DNA of 64,000 nucleotides from Nodosilinea sp. LEGE 07298 (GTDB lineage: Bacteria > Cyanobacteriota > Cyanobacteriia > Phormidesmidales > Phormidesmidaceae). The stretch is taken from NCBI RefSeq assembly GCF_015207265.1, contig NZ_JADEXE010000001.1, positions 21,737-85,736 on the forward strand, in the 5' to 3' direction. The position numbers and the translations under genes were made by a program. Below, in pieces: positions 56,347 to 64,000 of this stretch; the first letter of the stretch is position 1, and every line of letters begins with the position of its first letter. The notes under the pieces were generated by a model. The model saw only the letters and a list, made by a program, of their open reading frames with translations. It made no database searches and was not told the DNA's origin.

Positions 56347-58167
56347 TTAGGCACCGTTGGTATCGGGCTGAGACTCTTTTATCCTAGAGTCTGCCAGGGG
56401 CGGCTGACCGTTGCTGCCTTTTACCACAAATGCTGGGGCGGTGTAGTCAGCGGGCAGGTAGTCGGCAGGAATGGTGGAGTGGTTGCCGTCGCGCAGCGCG
56501 GAGAAGGTGGGCGACAAAATTTCAATGTCGGCAGTGTTGCAGAAATCCTGAATGTTTTGATGCAGGTGAGAGTAGATCACCGGCATTTTCTCCGGATGCG
56601 CCGTGTGGGCATTTAGCTCATAGCTGACGTTAAAGTCGTTGAGCGCGGTTTGCAGCACGAAGGGCTCTGGCACCGGGCTGATGTCGGGGGTGGCCAGGGC
56701 GGCCTCGATTAGCACCTTGTGTACTTTGCGCCAGGGCAGGTCGTAGCCCAGGGTAATGGTGGTGTGGAGCAGCAGATACCCGTGCGACTCGCGGCAGATG
56801 GCGCTGTAGTTGATCACGTTGCTGTTGAGCACCGAAGCATTGGGAATGGTGACGGTCTCTTGCTTGGGCGTCAACACGCGGGTGACAAACAGCGACTTGT
56901 CTTCAACCTCGCCTACCACATCGTTAATGCGAATAAAATCCCTGAGCTGAAAGGCGCGGGTGTAGATCAAAATGATCCCCGACAGGGCATTGGCTACCGC
57001 TGACGACGAGCCCAGGGTGAGCAGCGCCCCCAAAAAGATCGAAATTCCTTGAAACGCTGGGGAACCAAACCCCGGCAGATACGGCCCGGCAATCACCAGG
57101 GCGATCGCCACAATCAGCAACATCGCCAGCCGAATCGTCGGCTGAATCCACTCGGGGTAAAACCAGGGATAGACATCGTGGCGACCCAGCTCAACAATTA
57201 CCTGCCGAGCAAACTCAATCACGTAGTAGGTGACAACGGCAATTACGCCCAGCATGGCCAGTTCGGGTAGGTAGGCCACAAACCCCTGGGCTAGAAAACT
57301 GAGGCGAAAGGCCATGTCTTGCAGCAGACTATCGCCAAACTCTGCCGTGGCCGGAAACTGGCTCAGCACGAAGGGCACATATAGATACAGCGCCAGCAAA
57401 ATCAACCCCAGGCGCAGCAGACGCACTAGCCCGCCGAGCAAATAGCTGGTGGCCCCAGACCCTAAAACCTGCGCCGAGTGAATGCGAATGGCGAGGGTGT
57501 TGGCGTTGCGTTGCCGCCGAATGTAGGTCAGTAGCCTAGAGCTGCCAAACAAAATCCCTCTCAGCACCAGAAATACTCCAATAGTGCTGAGAATGGTCAT
57601 GCCCAGGCTGGTGACAATGCGCTGAATACTGCGCTGCTCGCGGTAGCTAACGACCCCCTGCTGAATTCGCTCCACGGCATCAGCGGCTAGTTCAGGATGC
57701 GATCGCCCGTAGGCCCCGGCATCGTCTTCGCGCACGGTAAACAGCACCATATCGCCCACCAGCACTACGCTTTGATTTTCTTCAGTCTCGGCGCGAATGG
57801 TGGCTGGGGTAAAGGTCGGGTCGGCGGCGATCGCCCTCACTCGCTGGGTGATAATCGCGGCCCGTTCCTCAGCGGAGGTCACCCCGGCAATTCCCTGCCT
57901 GACGTAGAACAGCGGCTCCCCATCCAGCACTACCGGAAAGCCATCGACCACGTTGCCAACCACCGCCTGTGAAGGAACCGGGCTAGCGTTCTCGCCCCCA
58001 GGGCGCTCTGCCTCAGCCTGCTCTACCCCAGCGCCTTCTGATGGCGGGGCTGTTAAATCCCCAGCGGCTAGCATGGGCGGCACGATCACCAGCAGCACCA
58101 TCGCCAGGCCCAGCAGCCAGCCTCTAAGCTGTCGCTTTTGAACGCGCCAATCTGCTAAAAAAACCAT
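56347..58167 (-). CDS. MscS-family mechanosensitive channel
   Basis: A 606-aa large MscS-like protein. N-terminal signal-like helix (about 16-38, LLGLAMVLLVIVPPMLAAGD), a periplasmic domain with LDGEPLFYVRQGIAGVTSAEERA (also found in other large cyanobacterial MscS proteins), then five or six membrane helices. The pore-lining region is FQGISIFLGALLTLGSSSAVANALSGIILIYTRAFQLRDFI, with the Gly/Ala packing typical of MscS. The C-terminal beta domain (VVGEVEDKSLFVTRVLTPKQETVTIPN) and the alpha/beta vestibule follow. It relieves hypo-osmotic pressure. The MFS gene is 9 bases downstream. Confidence 0.9.
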   Translation of the reverse strand: MVFLADWRVQKRQLRGWLLGLAMVLLVIVPPMLAAGDLTAPPSEGAGVEQAEAERPGGENASPVPSQAVVGNVVDGFPVVLDGEPLFYVRQGIAGVTSAEERAAIITQRVRAIAADPTFTPATIRAETEENQSVVLVGDMVLFTVREDDAGAYGRSHPELAADAVERIQQGVVSYREQRSIQRIVTSLGMTILSTIGVFLVLRGILFGSSRLLTYIRRQRNANTLAIRIHSAQVLGSGATSYLLGGLVRLLRLGLILLALYLYVPFVLSQFPATAEFGDSLLQDMAFRLSFLAQGFVAYLPELAMLGVIAVVTYYVIEFARQVIVELGRHDVYPWFYPEWIQPTIRLAMLLIVAIALVIAGPYLPGFGSPAFQGISIFLGALLTLGSSSAVANALSGIILIYTRAFQLRDFIRINDVVGEVEDKSLFVTRVLTPKQETVTIPNASVLNSNVINYSAICRESHGYLLLHTTITLGYDLPWRKVHKVLIEAALATPDISPVPEPFVLQTALNDFNVSYELNAHTAHPEKMPVIYSHLHQNIQDFCNTADIEILSPTFSALRDGNHSTIPADYLPADYTAPAFVVKGSNGQPPLADSRIKESQPDTNGA

Positions 58168-58533
58168 AGCGTTGATTGCTAACCGGCCCTAAAAATAAAC
58201 CCAGTCGACTGGACTGGTATAAGCAGTGTATGACGGCTGACCGCTGGGCCTACAAAATCATTTATTTCCTTAAAAGAACTGAGCGATCGCCCCTCAGTCT
58301 GGATCTCCACACGCTCGACATATCGTACACTTGAACATCTCAGAAAGCAGGTTGCCATCAGTAAAATGACCAGATGTAGGCTGCGGTTGAGGAACGTTAG
58401 CGAAGCCTTGCCAAAGGCAATAAACCAACTCCATGCGCATAGTTCATGGCACGCTGTAACGTCACAATAAAAAAACAGCCGGGGGCCGAACAGAATCGCA
58501 GCCCTCGGCTATTGACACACAAAATTTGACGTC
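58168..58533. other. 366-bp spacer between rpiA and the MscS gene
   Basis: Besides the rpiA terminator (58469-58510) it contains one HIP1 site and a short hairpin GCCTTGCC-AAAGGC-type element (about 58414-58428). It should hold the promoter for the MscS-MFS operon. No coding frame or RNA gene is supported. Confidence 0.5.
58469..58510 (-). terminator. Intrinsic terminator after rpiA
   Basis: On the minus strand the stem AGCCGAGGGC/GCCCCCGGCT (one mismatch) is followed by GTTTTTTTA. It starts 24 bases after the rpiA stop. Confidence 0.87.
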
Positions 58534-59241
58534 CTACAGCTTACGCACGCTGGCTTGGCCGTCTTTGACTTCGCCCACCAGCACTTCGGTGGCTACGCCG
58601 ACAAACAGGCCATTGTCGAGCACGCCGGGGATGTTGTTGATCGTCTTTTCTAGCCCAGCCGGATCATCGATCGCATCAAATTTCACATCCAAAATCATGT
58701 TGCCCTGGTCGGTGATCACCGGGCCGTCTTTTTTAATCCCCATCCGCAGGTCGGGCTTACCGCCGAGGGCCTCCAGCGCCTTGGTCACAGGGGTAACAGC
58801 CAGGGGCATGACTTCAACGGGCAGGGCAAAGGTGGTGCCCAGCTTGTCGACCAGTTTGGAGCTATCCACCACCACGATAAATTCTTTGGCCAGAGAGTCC
58901 ACAATCTTCTCGCGGGTGTGGGCTGCGCCACCGCCCTTAACCAGGTTCATTTGAGGGTCAACTTCGTCGGCCCCGTCGATAGCCAGGGCGATTTCGTCAC
59001 CTTCATCAAGGGTGGTGAGAGGAATGCCGTACTGCTTGGCCAGCACCGACGCTTGAAAGGAGGTCGGCACGCCCTTGATGTTGCTAATTTCACCGCTGGC
59101 CAACCGCTCGCCAATGAACTGGATGGCAAAGGCCGTGGTTGACCCAGTGCCCAGCCCAACGACGGTGTTTGACTGCACCCGCGCCGCCGCCTGGCGACCC
59201 ACTTCCTGCTTCATCAGCTTGACAGGATCCATTTCAGCCAT
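58534..59241 (-). CDS. rpiA: Ribose-5-phosphate isomerase A
   Basis: A 235-aa enzyme interconverting ribose-5-phosphate and ribulose-5-phosphate in the Calvin cycle and pentose phosphate pathway. Motifs: [19 protein letters not shown] (phosphate loop), [29 protein letters not shown] (catalytic Asp/Lys/Glu) and [21 protein letters not shown]. The N-terminus follows [22 protein letters not shown] 59241 is chosen; a GGAG box lies about 12 bases upstream on its strand, and the frame above that is not conserved. Together with rpe this window encodes both pentose-phosphate isomerisation/epimerisation steps. Confidence 0.95.
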   Translation of the reverse strand: MAEMDPVKLMKQEVGRQAAARVQSNTVVGLGTGSTTAFAIQFIGERLASGEISNIKGVPTSFQASVLAKQYGIPLTTLDEGDEIALAIDGADEVDPQMNLVKGGGAAHTREKIVDSLAKEFIVVVDSSKLVDKLGTTFALPVEVMPLAVTPVTKALEALGGKPDLRMGIKKDGPVITDQGNMILDVKFDAIDDPAGLEKTINNIPGVLDNGLFVGVATEVLVGEVKDGQASVRKL

Positions 59242-59338
59242 AGCTCTTTTTTCTCCACAAATCACTGCGTTTTCGGTCTCTAGCATGACTTAAACCGGTA
59301 CGGCTGCATAGGCTAACACCTGGTGGATAGGCTATGGC

Positions 59339-59965
59339 TTAAAAATCGTCATCCTCTTCCACGGGTTGAATGGTCTGATGGACAAGATCTTGCCAAACGG
59401 TCAGGATTTCGCTGGAGGCATTAGCGGCGATCAGCTGCTGAGTGACCTGACCCGCATCAACTTTGAGTTCTGGAAACGCCAGCAGCAACATGGCGATATC
59501 GCGCCAGTCGGTACCTGACTTGGGTTTGCCCCGCCGCTGGTAGAACGCAATCACTTTTTGGGCGATCAACGCGGGAGGCGTTAAGACTAAAACCTGCTCG
59601 ATGCGTTCAGCCGGGGGCAGTGTTGCCACGGCTCTAATATTGATTAAATGGCGGTTGCCTGACTTTTGGAGCTGGTAAATGCGGTCTAAACCAGCTTTTA
59701 CCTCTCGAATACGCACCGCAATTTGAAACCGCTCGGCCAGCCAGATGCGCAGTTCTTCGGCCAGGTCGGCAGCCCGGTTCGAGAGCAAGTCAATATCTTG
59801 GGTCATGCGCGGCTCATTCACCCAGGCGTTGACGGCCTGCGCGCCAAACAAAATAGCGTCATCACGCTGCTTCAAAAACTCTAGCACCCCCGCCTGTAGG
59901 GTTGCGAGCGGTAGGGTTTCTCCCATGACAAATTCGTGAAAGGTCAAAATGCCAGCGTTGATCAC
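59339..59965 (-). CDS. AbiEii-like nucleotidyltransferase
   Basis: A 208-aa protein of the nucleotidyltransferase superfamily used as the toxin in type IV AbiE modules. The active-site segment is ILFGAQAVNAWVNEPRMTQDIDLLSN, with the TxDIDL acidic pair. A later VLTPPALIAQKVIAFYQRRGKPKSGTDWRDIAMLLL matches the AbiEii C-terminal half (the conserved Lys and D-W-R-D). No AbiEi antitoxin is adjacent, and the chain is shorter than full AbiEii, so it may be a solitary nucleotidyltransferase and not a defence toxin. The GTG at 59965 is supported by AGGGAG 6 bases upstream on its strand; ATG 59926 is the alternative. Confidence 0.75.
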   Translation of the reverse strand: MINAGILTFHEFVMGETLPLATLQAGVLEFLKQRDDAILFGAQAVNAWVNEPRMTQDIDLLSNRAADLAEELRIWLAERFQIAVRIREVKAGLDRIYQLQKSGNRHLINIRAVATLPPAERIEQVLVLTPPALIAQKVIAFYQRRGKPKSGTDWRDIAMLLLAFPELKVDAGQVTQQLIAANASSEILTVWQDLVHQTIQPVEEDDDF

Positions 59966-60113
59966 GAGTGGCTCCCTGAACGAAAGACCCTACGCCCGAG
60001 TCTACCATTTGCTTTAGAAGGCTGCTTTGTCGTGGTCGTTCAGGGCGTTTGCTCTACAGTGTAGTTAAGTCAGTTCCTCCCCTTAGGTATAGTTACAGCC
60101 AATCTGTTTAGGA

Positions 60114-60143
60114 CGTCTGTCAGACGAGCGCTCAAACGTTTGA
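60114..60143. promoter_or_regulatory. Cluster of three palindromes upstream of the alpha/beta hydrolase
   Basis: CGTCTG-T-CAGACG (60114-60126), GAGCGCTC (60126-60133) and TCAAACGTTTGA (60132-60143) adjoin or overlap within 30 bases and are followed by GAACGTTTTC. They lie 77-106 bases upstream of the hydrolase start. Such stacking suggests a regulator-binding site. Confidence 0.5.
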
Positions 60144-60219
60144 ACGTTTTCAAGCTTTATTGATGTCCTAATCTAGGTGACTCTGGCTATAGTTTGGTCT
60201 CGCTATTTTCTCGTCGCTA

Positions 60220-61140
60220 ATGGCTATCTCTCCGACGCTGTTGAGCAGTTTGCCCTCTACTCTGAGCCAGTCCGGCTACCAGCGCTTCTGGCACTGGCGG
60301 GGCTGGCGGGTGCGCTACTGGTTTCACCCTGGCCCAGTCGGCACTACGGTGCCACCGCTGTTACTTATTCACGGCTTTGGAGCCAACCTGAACCAGTGGC
60401 GGCACAATTTGCCTGCGCTCAGTCGGGTGGCCCCGGTCTACGCCATCGACCTGCTGGGCTTTGGCGATTCTGAGAAGGCGGCCACCCTCTACGGTGCGGA
60501 ACTGTGGGCAGATCAAGTGGCCGATTTCATCCAGGCTGTAGTGGGTCAGCCGGTGGCGCTGGTTGGCCACTCGCTCGGGGCGCTAGTAGCTCTGACGGCG
60601 ACCCATAGCCATAGCGACTGGGTCAAGCAGCTGGCGCTAATTGCCCTGCCACTAGAGGGCAACCGCGAAGATTTGGTGGCGGGCTGGATAGCGGCCCTAG
60701 CGCTGCGGGTCGAAAGCCTAGTCGCCAACCCGCTACTCATGCGATCGCTGTTTACCCTGGTACGTCGTCCTAGCTTTCTGCGGCGGGCGCTGGCGGGCAT
60801 TTACACCGTACCGGAGCGGGTGGATAAGGACTTGGTGAACCTGTTTGCGCTACCTACCTGCGATCGCGGTGCCGCCCGTACCCTATGCTATCTGGTGCGA
60901 TCGCGGACCCAGCCCAGCTTTAGCCCCTCGGTCAAAGACATGATGACCACGCTAGCGGTACCGACCCTGCTGCTATGGGGCGACCAAGACCGCGTAGTGC
61001 CCGTCGCCCAGTCCAAGGGGCTAGCCAATCTCAGCCCTCTGCTGACCCTTGAGGTGCTGCCGGGGGTAGGCCACTGCCTCTACGACGAAACCGACGCCGA
61101 CTTCAACCAGCGCCTGCTGACCTGGCTCCAGAAGACGTAG
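60220..61140 (+). CDS. Alpha/beta-fold hydrolase
   Basis: A 306-aa soluble alpha/beta hydrolase. Oxyanion region LLLIHGFGANLNQWRHNL (48-65), nucleophile Ser118 in VALVGHSLGALVAL, acid in LLLWGDQDRVVPVA and His in LPGVGHCLYDE. The order and spacing of the triad are standard and all residues are intact. The cap region (about 150-215) is helical. In cyanobacteria and plastids such proteins include pheophytinase- and lipase-like enzymes; the substrate here is unknown. ATG 60220 is used; a longer frame shift overlapping at 60177 is a shadow. A palindrome cluster lies upstream. Confidence 0.85.
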   Translation: MAISPTLLSSLPSTLSQSGYQRFWHWRGWRVRYWFHPGPVGTTVPPLLLIHGFGANLNQWRHNLPALSRVAPVYAIDLLGFGDSEKAATLYGAELWADQVADFIQAVVGQPVALVGHSLGALVALTATHSHSDWVKQLALIALPLEGNREDLVAGWIAALALRVESLVANPLLMRSLFTLVRRPSFLRRALAGIYTVPERVDKDLVNLFALPTCDRGAARTLCYLVRSRTQPSFSPSVKDMMTTLAVPTLLLWGDQDRVVPVAQSKGLANLSPLLTLEVLPGVGHCLYDETDADFNQRLLTWLQKT

Positions 61141-61234
61141 TCGTCTGCCACACCTAAGAGTGAAGGGTGTGGGAGGTATGTGGTTCAAGGTTTCAGGTTC
61201 AAGGCCTGCCGTAAACCCTGTACCCTGAACCCAC

Positions 61235-62320
61235 TTAGGGTCGCGACACTGGCCCTGCCGGACGACCCTGCTGCCCTCGGCTCAGCGATCGCTTGGTACG
61301 CCATTTGCGAATCGCCTGGGCCTCGCGCTGAATGGGGGTGAGATAGGCATCGGGGTTGAGTTCGACCTGATCGCCATCGGGGGCATAGGGGGGGCGATCG
61401 CGGGTGTTCATGCAGCCCGCTAGGGCTTCTAGGTGGGGCTCTAGCTCTAGGGCGCGCTCTAGCTGATCGATGGTGGTGTAGCGATCGCGGGCATCGGGCA
61501 TGAGCATTTTGTCGAGCACCGTGGTCATGTGGGGGCTAACGTTAACGGTGTGGTGCCAGCGAATAGCGCCCGTGTTTGGGTCTTGGTCAAACTCGATCGG
61601 GGTGCGGGCCGTCAGCAGATAGAGGCTGGTGATACCCAGAGCGTAGATATCACTGGCATAGCAGGGTCGCAGAGCAAGCTGTTCGGGTGGGGCAAAGCCA
61701 GGGGTACCTACGAACTGGGTAGCCGGGGCCTGTAGTGAGGCCTGATCTTCGACATCGGAGAGAAACTCGCGTACAGCCCCAAAATCGATCAGCACCAGGC
61801 GGCGCTCGCGCTCGCTACGAATAATGTTAGGCGGTTTAATATCGCGGTGAATGATGCGGTTGCGGTGAATAAAGCGCACTACCGGAATAATTTCACGCAG
61901 AAAATACTTCACCTGGGCCTCGGTCAGCCGACCCTGGCGACGCACTTCCTGGGCCAGGGTTTCGCCGTGGATATAGTCTTGTACCAGATAAAACTCGCCC
62001 TCGGTGGTGAAGTAGTCGAGCAGCTGCGGAATTTGTGAATGGCTACCCAGGTTGGCCAGCGCTCTGGCCTCACGGCGAAACCGTACCTTGGCTCGCTCTA
62101 GCGAAAGCTCACTACCGGCCTTGGGGCAGAGCTGCTTGATCACGCAATAGGGCTCTCCAGGCAGGGTGGCATTTTGGGCCAGGTAGGTTACCCCAAAGCC
62201 CCCCTGCCCCAGCTTTTTGAGCACTCGGTAGCGATCGCGAAACAGCCGATGCGACTGGTAGTAGTGGCGAATTTCAGAGTTGGCTGTGCGATCTAGGGAT
62301 TGTCCTGGTGGATTAGCCAT
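61235..62320 (-). CDS. Serine/threonine protein kinase
   Basis: A 361-aa Hanks-type kinase without a membrane segment. Gly-rich loop KLGQGGFGVTYLA (36-48), ATP-binding Lys62 in VIKQL, catalytic loop IIHRDIKPPNIIRS (156-169), DFG-equivalent LIDFGAVREFL (178-188), and APPEQL in the activation segment. The tail after residue 290 is short and basic. It resembles the many cyanobacterial SpkA-F-like kinases and probably phosphorylates cytosolic targets. ATG 62320 (MANPPGQSLD) is chosen over an upstream in-frame start. The HerA-like gene is 260 bases upstream on the same strand. Confidence 0.92.
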   Translation of the reverse strand: MANPPGQSLDRTANSEIRHYYQSHRLFRDRYRVLKKLGQGGFGVTYLAQNATLPGEPYCVIKQLCPKAGSELSLERAKVRFRREARALANLGSHSQIPQLLDYFTTEGEFYLVQDYIHGETLAQEVRRQGRLTEAQVKYFLREIIPVVRFIHRNRIIHRDIKPPNIIRSERERRLVLIDFGAVREFLSDVEDQASLQAPATQFVGTPGFAPPEQLALRPCYASDIYALGITSLYLLTARTPIEFDQDPNTGAIRWHHTVNVSPHMTTVLDKMLMPDARDRYTTIDQLERALELEPHLEALAGCMNTRDRPPYAPDGDQVELNPDAYLTPIQREAQAIRKWRTKRSLSRGQQGRPAGPVSRP

Positions 62321-62582
62321 AGTAGTTATGCCTGGCCTCAAGCGAGGGGAAGATGCCTATTTCCCAGTTTAATAATTAGCCTATCGGGTGGTAAGCCCGA
62401 CTGCGGTTAAAAGAGCACAAGAACTCAAAAAAATGATAACCAGCCGACCGCAGGGCGGCGTTCATGCCATTAACTTAGCAAGTCTCTCAACAATACTTAA
62501 AAATTTGAGATTAAGCAGCGGTAAGGCTACATAACTGGCGACAATAGCCATTAGGGTATCACGTTAGAAGGCGATCGCGGCC

Positions 62583-64000
62583 CTAAAAGCCCAGATCGGC
62601 CCGCGCCATTTCTGACGCTTTGAATACGACGTCGTCGGGCAGTTCTTCCCAGGCGGTAGCCCCCACTTGGGTGTAGAAGGTGCTGTCGTAGGGGCGGGTA
62701 CGTACCACCACCGGCATGGGCACCGCGTGGCCCAGCACCAGAGCCTGCTGCTTGGAGTCGAGCTTGGCCAGTACCGATCGCAGGCTCTGCCCCCCCGACA
62801 CACCGGTAAAAATGGCGTCGATATCTTTTTCGTCGTTGAGCAGGGCGGTAATGCGGGTGCCAATCTGCGACATCACCTCGTTGTCGATGCCCGAGGGTCG
62901 CTGGTCGACCACCAGCAGGGTGACGAAGTACTTGCGCATTTCACGGGCGATAGTGCCAAAAATGGTCTGCCGGGCGGTAGCCGGGTCGAGAAAGCGGTGG
63001 GCCTCTTCAATGGTGATCATCAGCTGGCGGGGCCTGTCCACCACGTTTTTGGTCTGGAGGTAGCGATCGGCCTTTTTGACGTAGCTGGCGTGGATGCGGC
63101 GGGCAATCACATTGGTGGCCAGCATATAGGCCAGCATGTTCGACTGCGAGCCAAACTCCACTACCACGTGCTTGCCGTCGTCAATAGCGGCGAGAATCTG
63201 CTGAATATAGTTGGTGCCGCTAGCCGCTTTCATATATTTAATGTCGGCCAGGCGAGTGAGCTTGCGCTGCAGGGCCATAATCGATGACTTGCTGCCCATC
63301 TTGGTCTCGCAGAATTCTTGAATCTCCTCGTTGGTCATAGTCAGCAGGCGGTTGATCCAGCTCTTGCCAAACTCGTTGCGCAGAATGATGGCGTTCTCTA
63401 GACTGGCCTCCGACAGGTTTAGCTCGCCCCGCACCAGGTTCAGATCTTCGACATCGATCTGATCAAAGCTGATGTATAGCTCCTGAGCGTCGCGCACCCC
63501 CCGCCGTTTTGTCGCCTCAGGGTCGAGGGTAAACATCTGCACCTGGCCGGGGAACAGCTGCCGGAGCCCCTTCACAGTGCTGAACTGTTTGCCCTCGCTG
63601 ACCGCCTCCCAGCCGTACTCGGAGTGCATGTCGAAGATGAGATTGACCGCCGCCCCCCGCTGAATGGTGCCCGCCAGCAGCAGCCGGGTGAGGAACGATT
63701 TGCCCGTACCCGATTTACCAAAAATGCCGTTGCTGCGCTCCACAAAGCGGTCGAGATCCAGGCAGACGGGCACCTCCATATCGATGGGTTGGCCAATCGC
63801 AAAGTTGCGGCGATGGGGGTCGTCTTCCCAGCCAAAAATAATTCGAAAGTCGCGATCGCTGGCGTCGTACACCTGGCTAAAGTGGGCCGGGATAGTCTTT
63901 ACCGGCAGCAGCTCCACATCGGCACTGCTCTGCACCTCCAGCGAAGCATAGCCCTCATCCTTCTTTTTACTCTTTTTCTGGCTCCCCTGCCCCCCTGCTC
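62583..64000 (-). CDS. HerA/DUF87-type ATPase, 5' end outside the window
   Basis: At least 450 aa of an ATP-binding HerA-FtsK superfamily protein. VERSNGIFGKSGTGKSFLTRLLLAG carries the P-loop GKSGTGKS, NLIFDMHSEYGWE lies near Walker B-like LMITIEEAHRFLDP, and TLLVVDQRPSGIDNEV is the sensor region. Conserved ELLPVKTIPAHFSQV and FGWEDDPHRRNFAIGQPIDM sections match cyanobacterial proteins that carry an N-terminal HAS-barrel. The first in-window GTG (63935) has no spaced ribosome site, and the same frame stays open to base 64000 (KKSKKKDEGYASLE), so I treat the gene as partial. HerA-type ATPases act as DNA or peptide-pumping motors; function here is unknown. Confidence 0.85.
   Translation of the reverse strand, partial: AGGQGSQKKSKKKDEGYASLEVQSSADVELLPVKTIPAHFSQVYDASDRDFRIIFGWEDDPHRRNFAIGQPIDMEVPVCLDLDRFVERSNGIFGKSGTGKSFLTRLLLAGTIQRGAAVNLIFDMHSEYGWEAVSEGKQFSTVKGLRQLFPGQVQMFTLDPEATKRRGVRDAQELYISFDQIDVEDLNLVRGELNLSEASLENAIILRNEFGKSWINRLLTMTNEEIQEFCETKMGSKSSIMALQRKLTRLADIKYMKAASGTNYIQQILAAIDDGKHVVVEFGSQSNMLAYMLATNVIARRIHASYVKKADRYLQTKNVVDRPRQLMITIEEAHRFLDPATARQTIFGTIAREMRKYFVTLLVVDQRPSGIDNEVMSQIGTRITALLNDEKDIDAIFTGVSGGQSLRSVLAKLDSKQQALVLGHAVPMPVVVRTRPYDSTFYTQVGATAWEELPDDVVFKASEMARADLGF

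Overview
The window is chromosomal DNA from a cyanobacterium. The evidence is the very frequent HIP1 octamer GCGATCGC throughout both strands, a complete PetM subunit of the cytochrome b6f complex, the photosystem II assembly factor Ycf39, a PatD-like protein, a PerR/peroxiredoxin divergent pair laid out as in Synechocystis, and a cyanobacterial-type ethylene-receptor histidine kinase. Gene order is mixed-strand with short operons, as in Leptolyngbya/Nodosilinea-like genomes; the exact genus is inference. No insertion sequence, CRISPR array or prophage was seen. About 50 protein genes (one broken), one tRNA, eight likely intrinsic terminators and several repeat tracts can be supported.

Layout. 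0-7 kb: small hypothetical protein, S9D glutamyl-endopeptidase-like enzyme, citramalate synthase (cimA), a 2Fe-2S ferredoxin-like protein and a membrane alpha/beta hydrolase. 7.2-10.1 kb: a 42-bp (2 x 21) tandem repeat, a fused double-ATPase peptide ABC protein, a zinc-ribbon protein and low-complexity spacers. 10.1-17 kb: patD-like gene, (p)ppGpp synthetase/hydrolase, purK, an orphan uraD and a glycosyltransferase behind an 800-bp gene-free, AT-rich region. 17-22.6 kb: ABC-class ATPase, pdxA, petM, ycf39 and a secreted GH10 xylanase. 22.7-25.7 kb: a redox island (small membrane protein, PerR, type-II peroxiredoxin, thioredoxin-reductase-like flavoprotein, NrtS-like transporter). 26-32.9 kb: aldo/keto reductase, rpe, guaA, cbiD, a hydrolase-like protein and a Yip1-like membrane protein. 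32.8-36.4 kb: tldE and tldD enclose a brnT/brnA toxin-antitoxin pair in which brnT carries an in-frame stop.

37-42.3 kb is a signalling cluster: CheY-like regulator, DUF2294 protein, NarL-type regulator and, divergently, a histidine kinase with an intact ETR1-type ethylene-binding domain; a CPBP protease follows. 42.6-48.2 kb: GNAT acetyltransferase, DAHP synthase, a RelE-type toxin-antitoxin pair, katG and a second peroxiredoxin that has lost the usual peroxidatic cysteine. 48.9-54.5 kb: GH13 trehalose-synthase-like enzyme, site-2 protease with CBS domains, an eight-copy interspersed-repeat cluster that supplies the stop codon of a ParA gene, an EamA/SMR-type transporter, and an M48 protease whose 3' end overlaps tRNA-Leu(CAA). 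54.7-64 kb: MFS exporter plus MscS channel (operon), rpiA, a lone AbiEii-like nucleotidyltransferase, an alpha/beta hydrolase behind a palindrome cluster, a Ser/Thr kinase, and a HerA-type ATPase that runs off the right edge.

Several genes share themes: oxidative stress (perR, two peroxiredoxins, katG, flavoprotein), pentose phosphate/Calvin metabolism (rpe, rpiA), purine metabolism (purK, guaA, uraD) and membrane proteolysis (M48, S2P, CPBP). The points most worth follow-up are the ethylene-receptor signalling cluster, the broken brnT inside the tldE-tldD locus, the active-site-shifted peroxiredoxin beside katG, the NADPH-site-lacking flavoprotein beside PerR/peroxiredoxin, and the tandem repeats at 7.2 and 52.1 kb.
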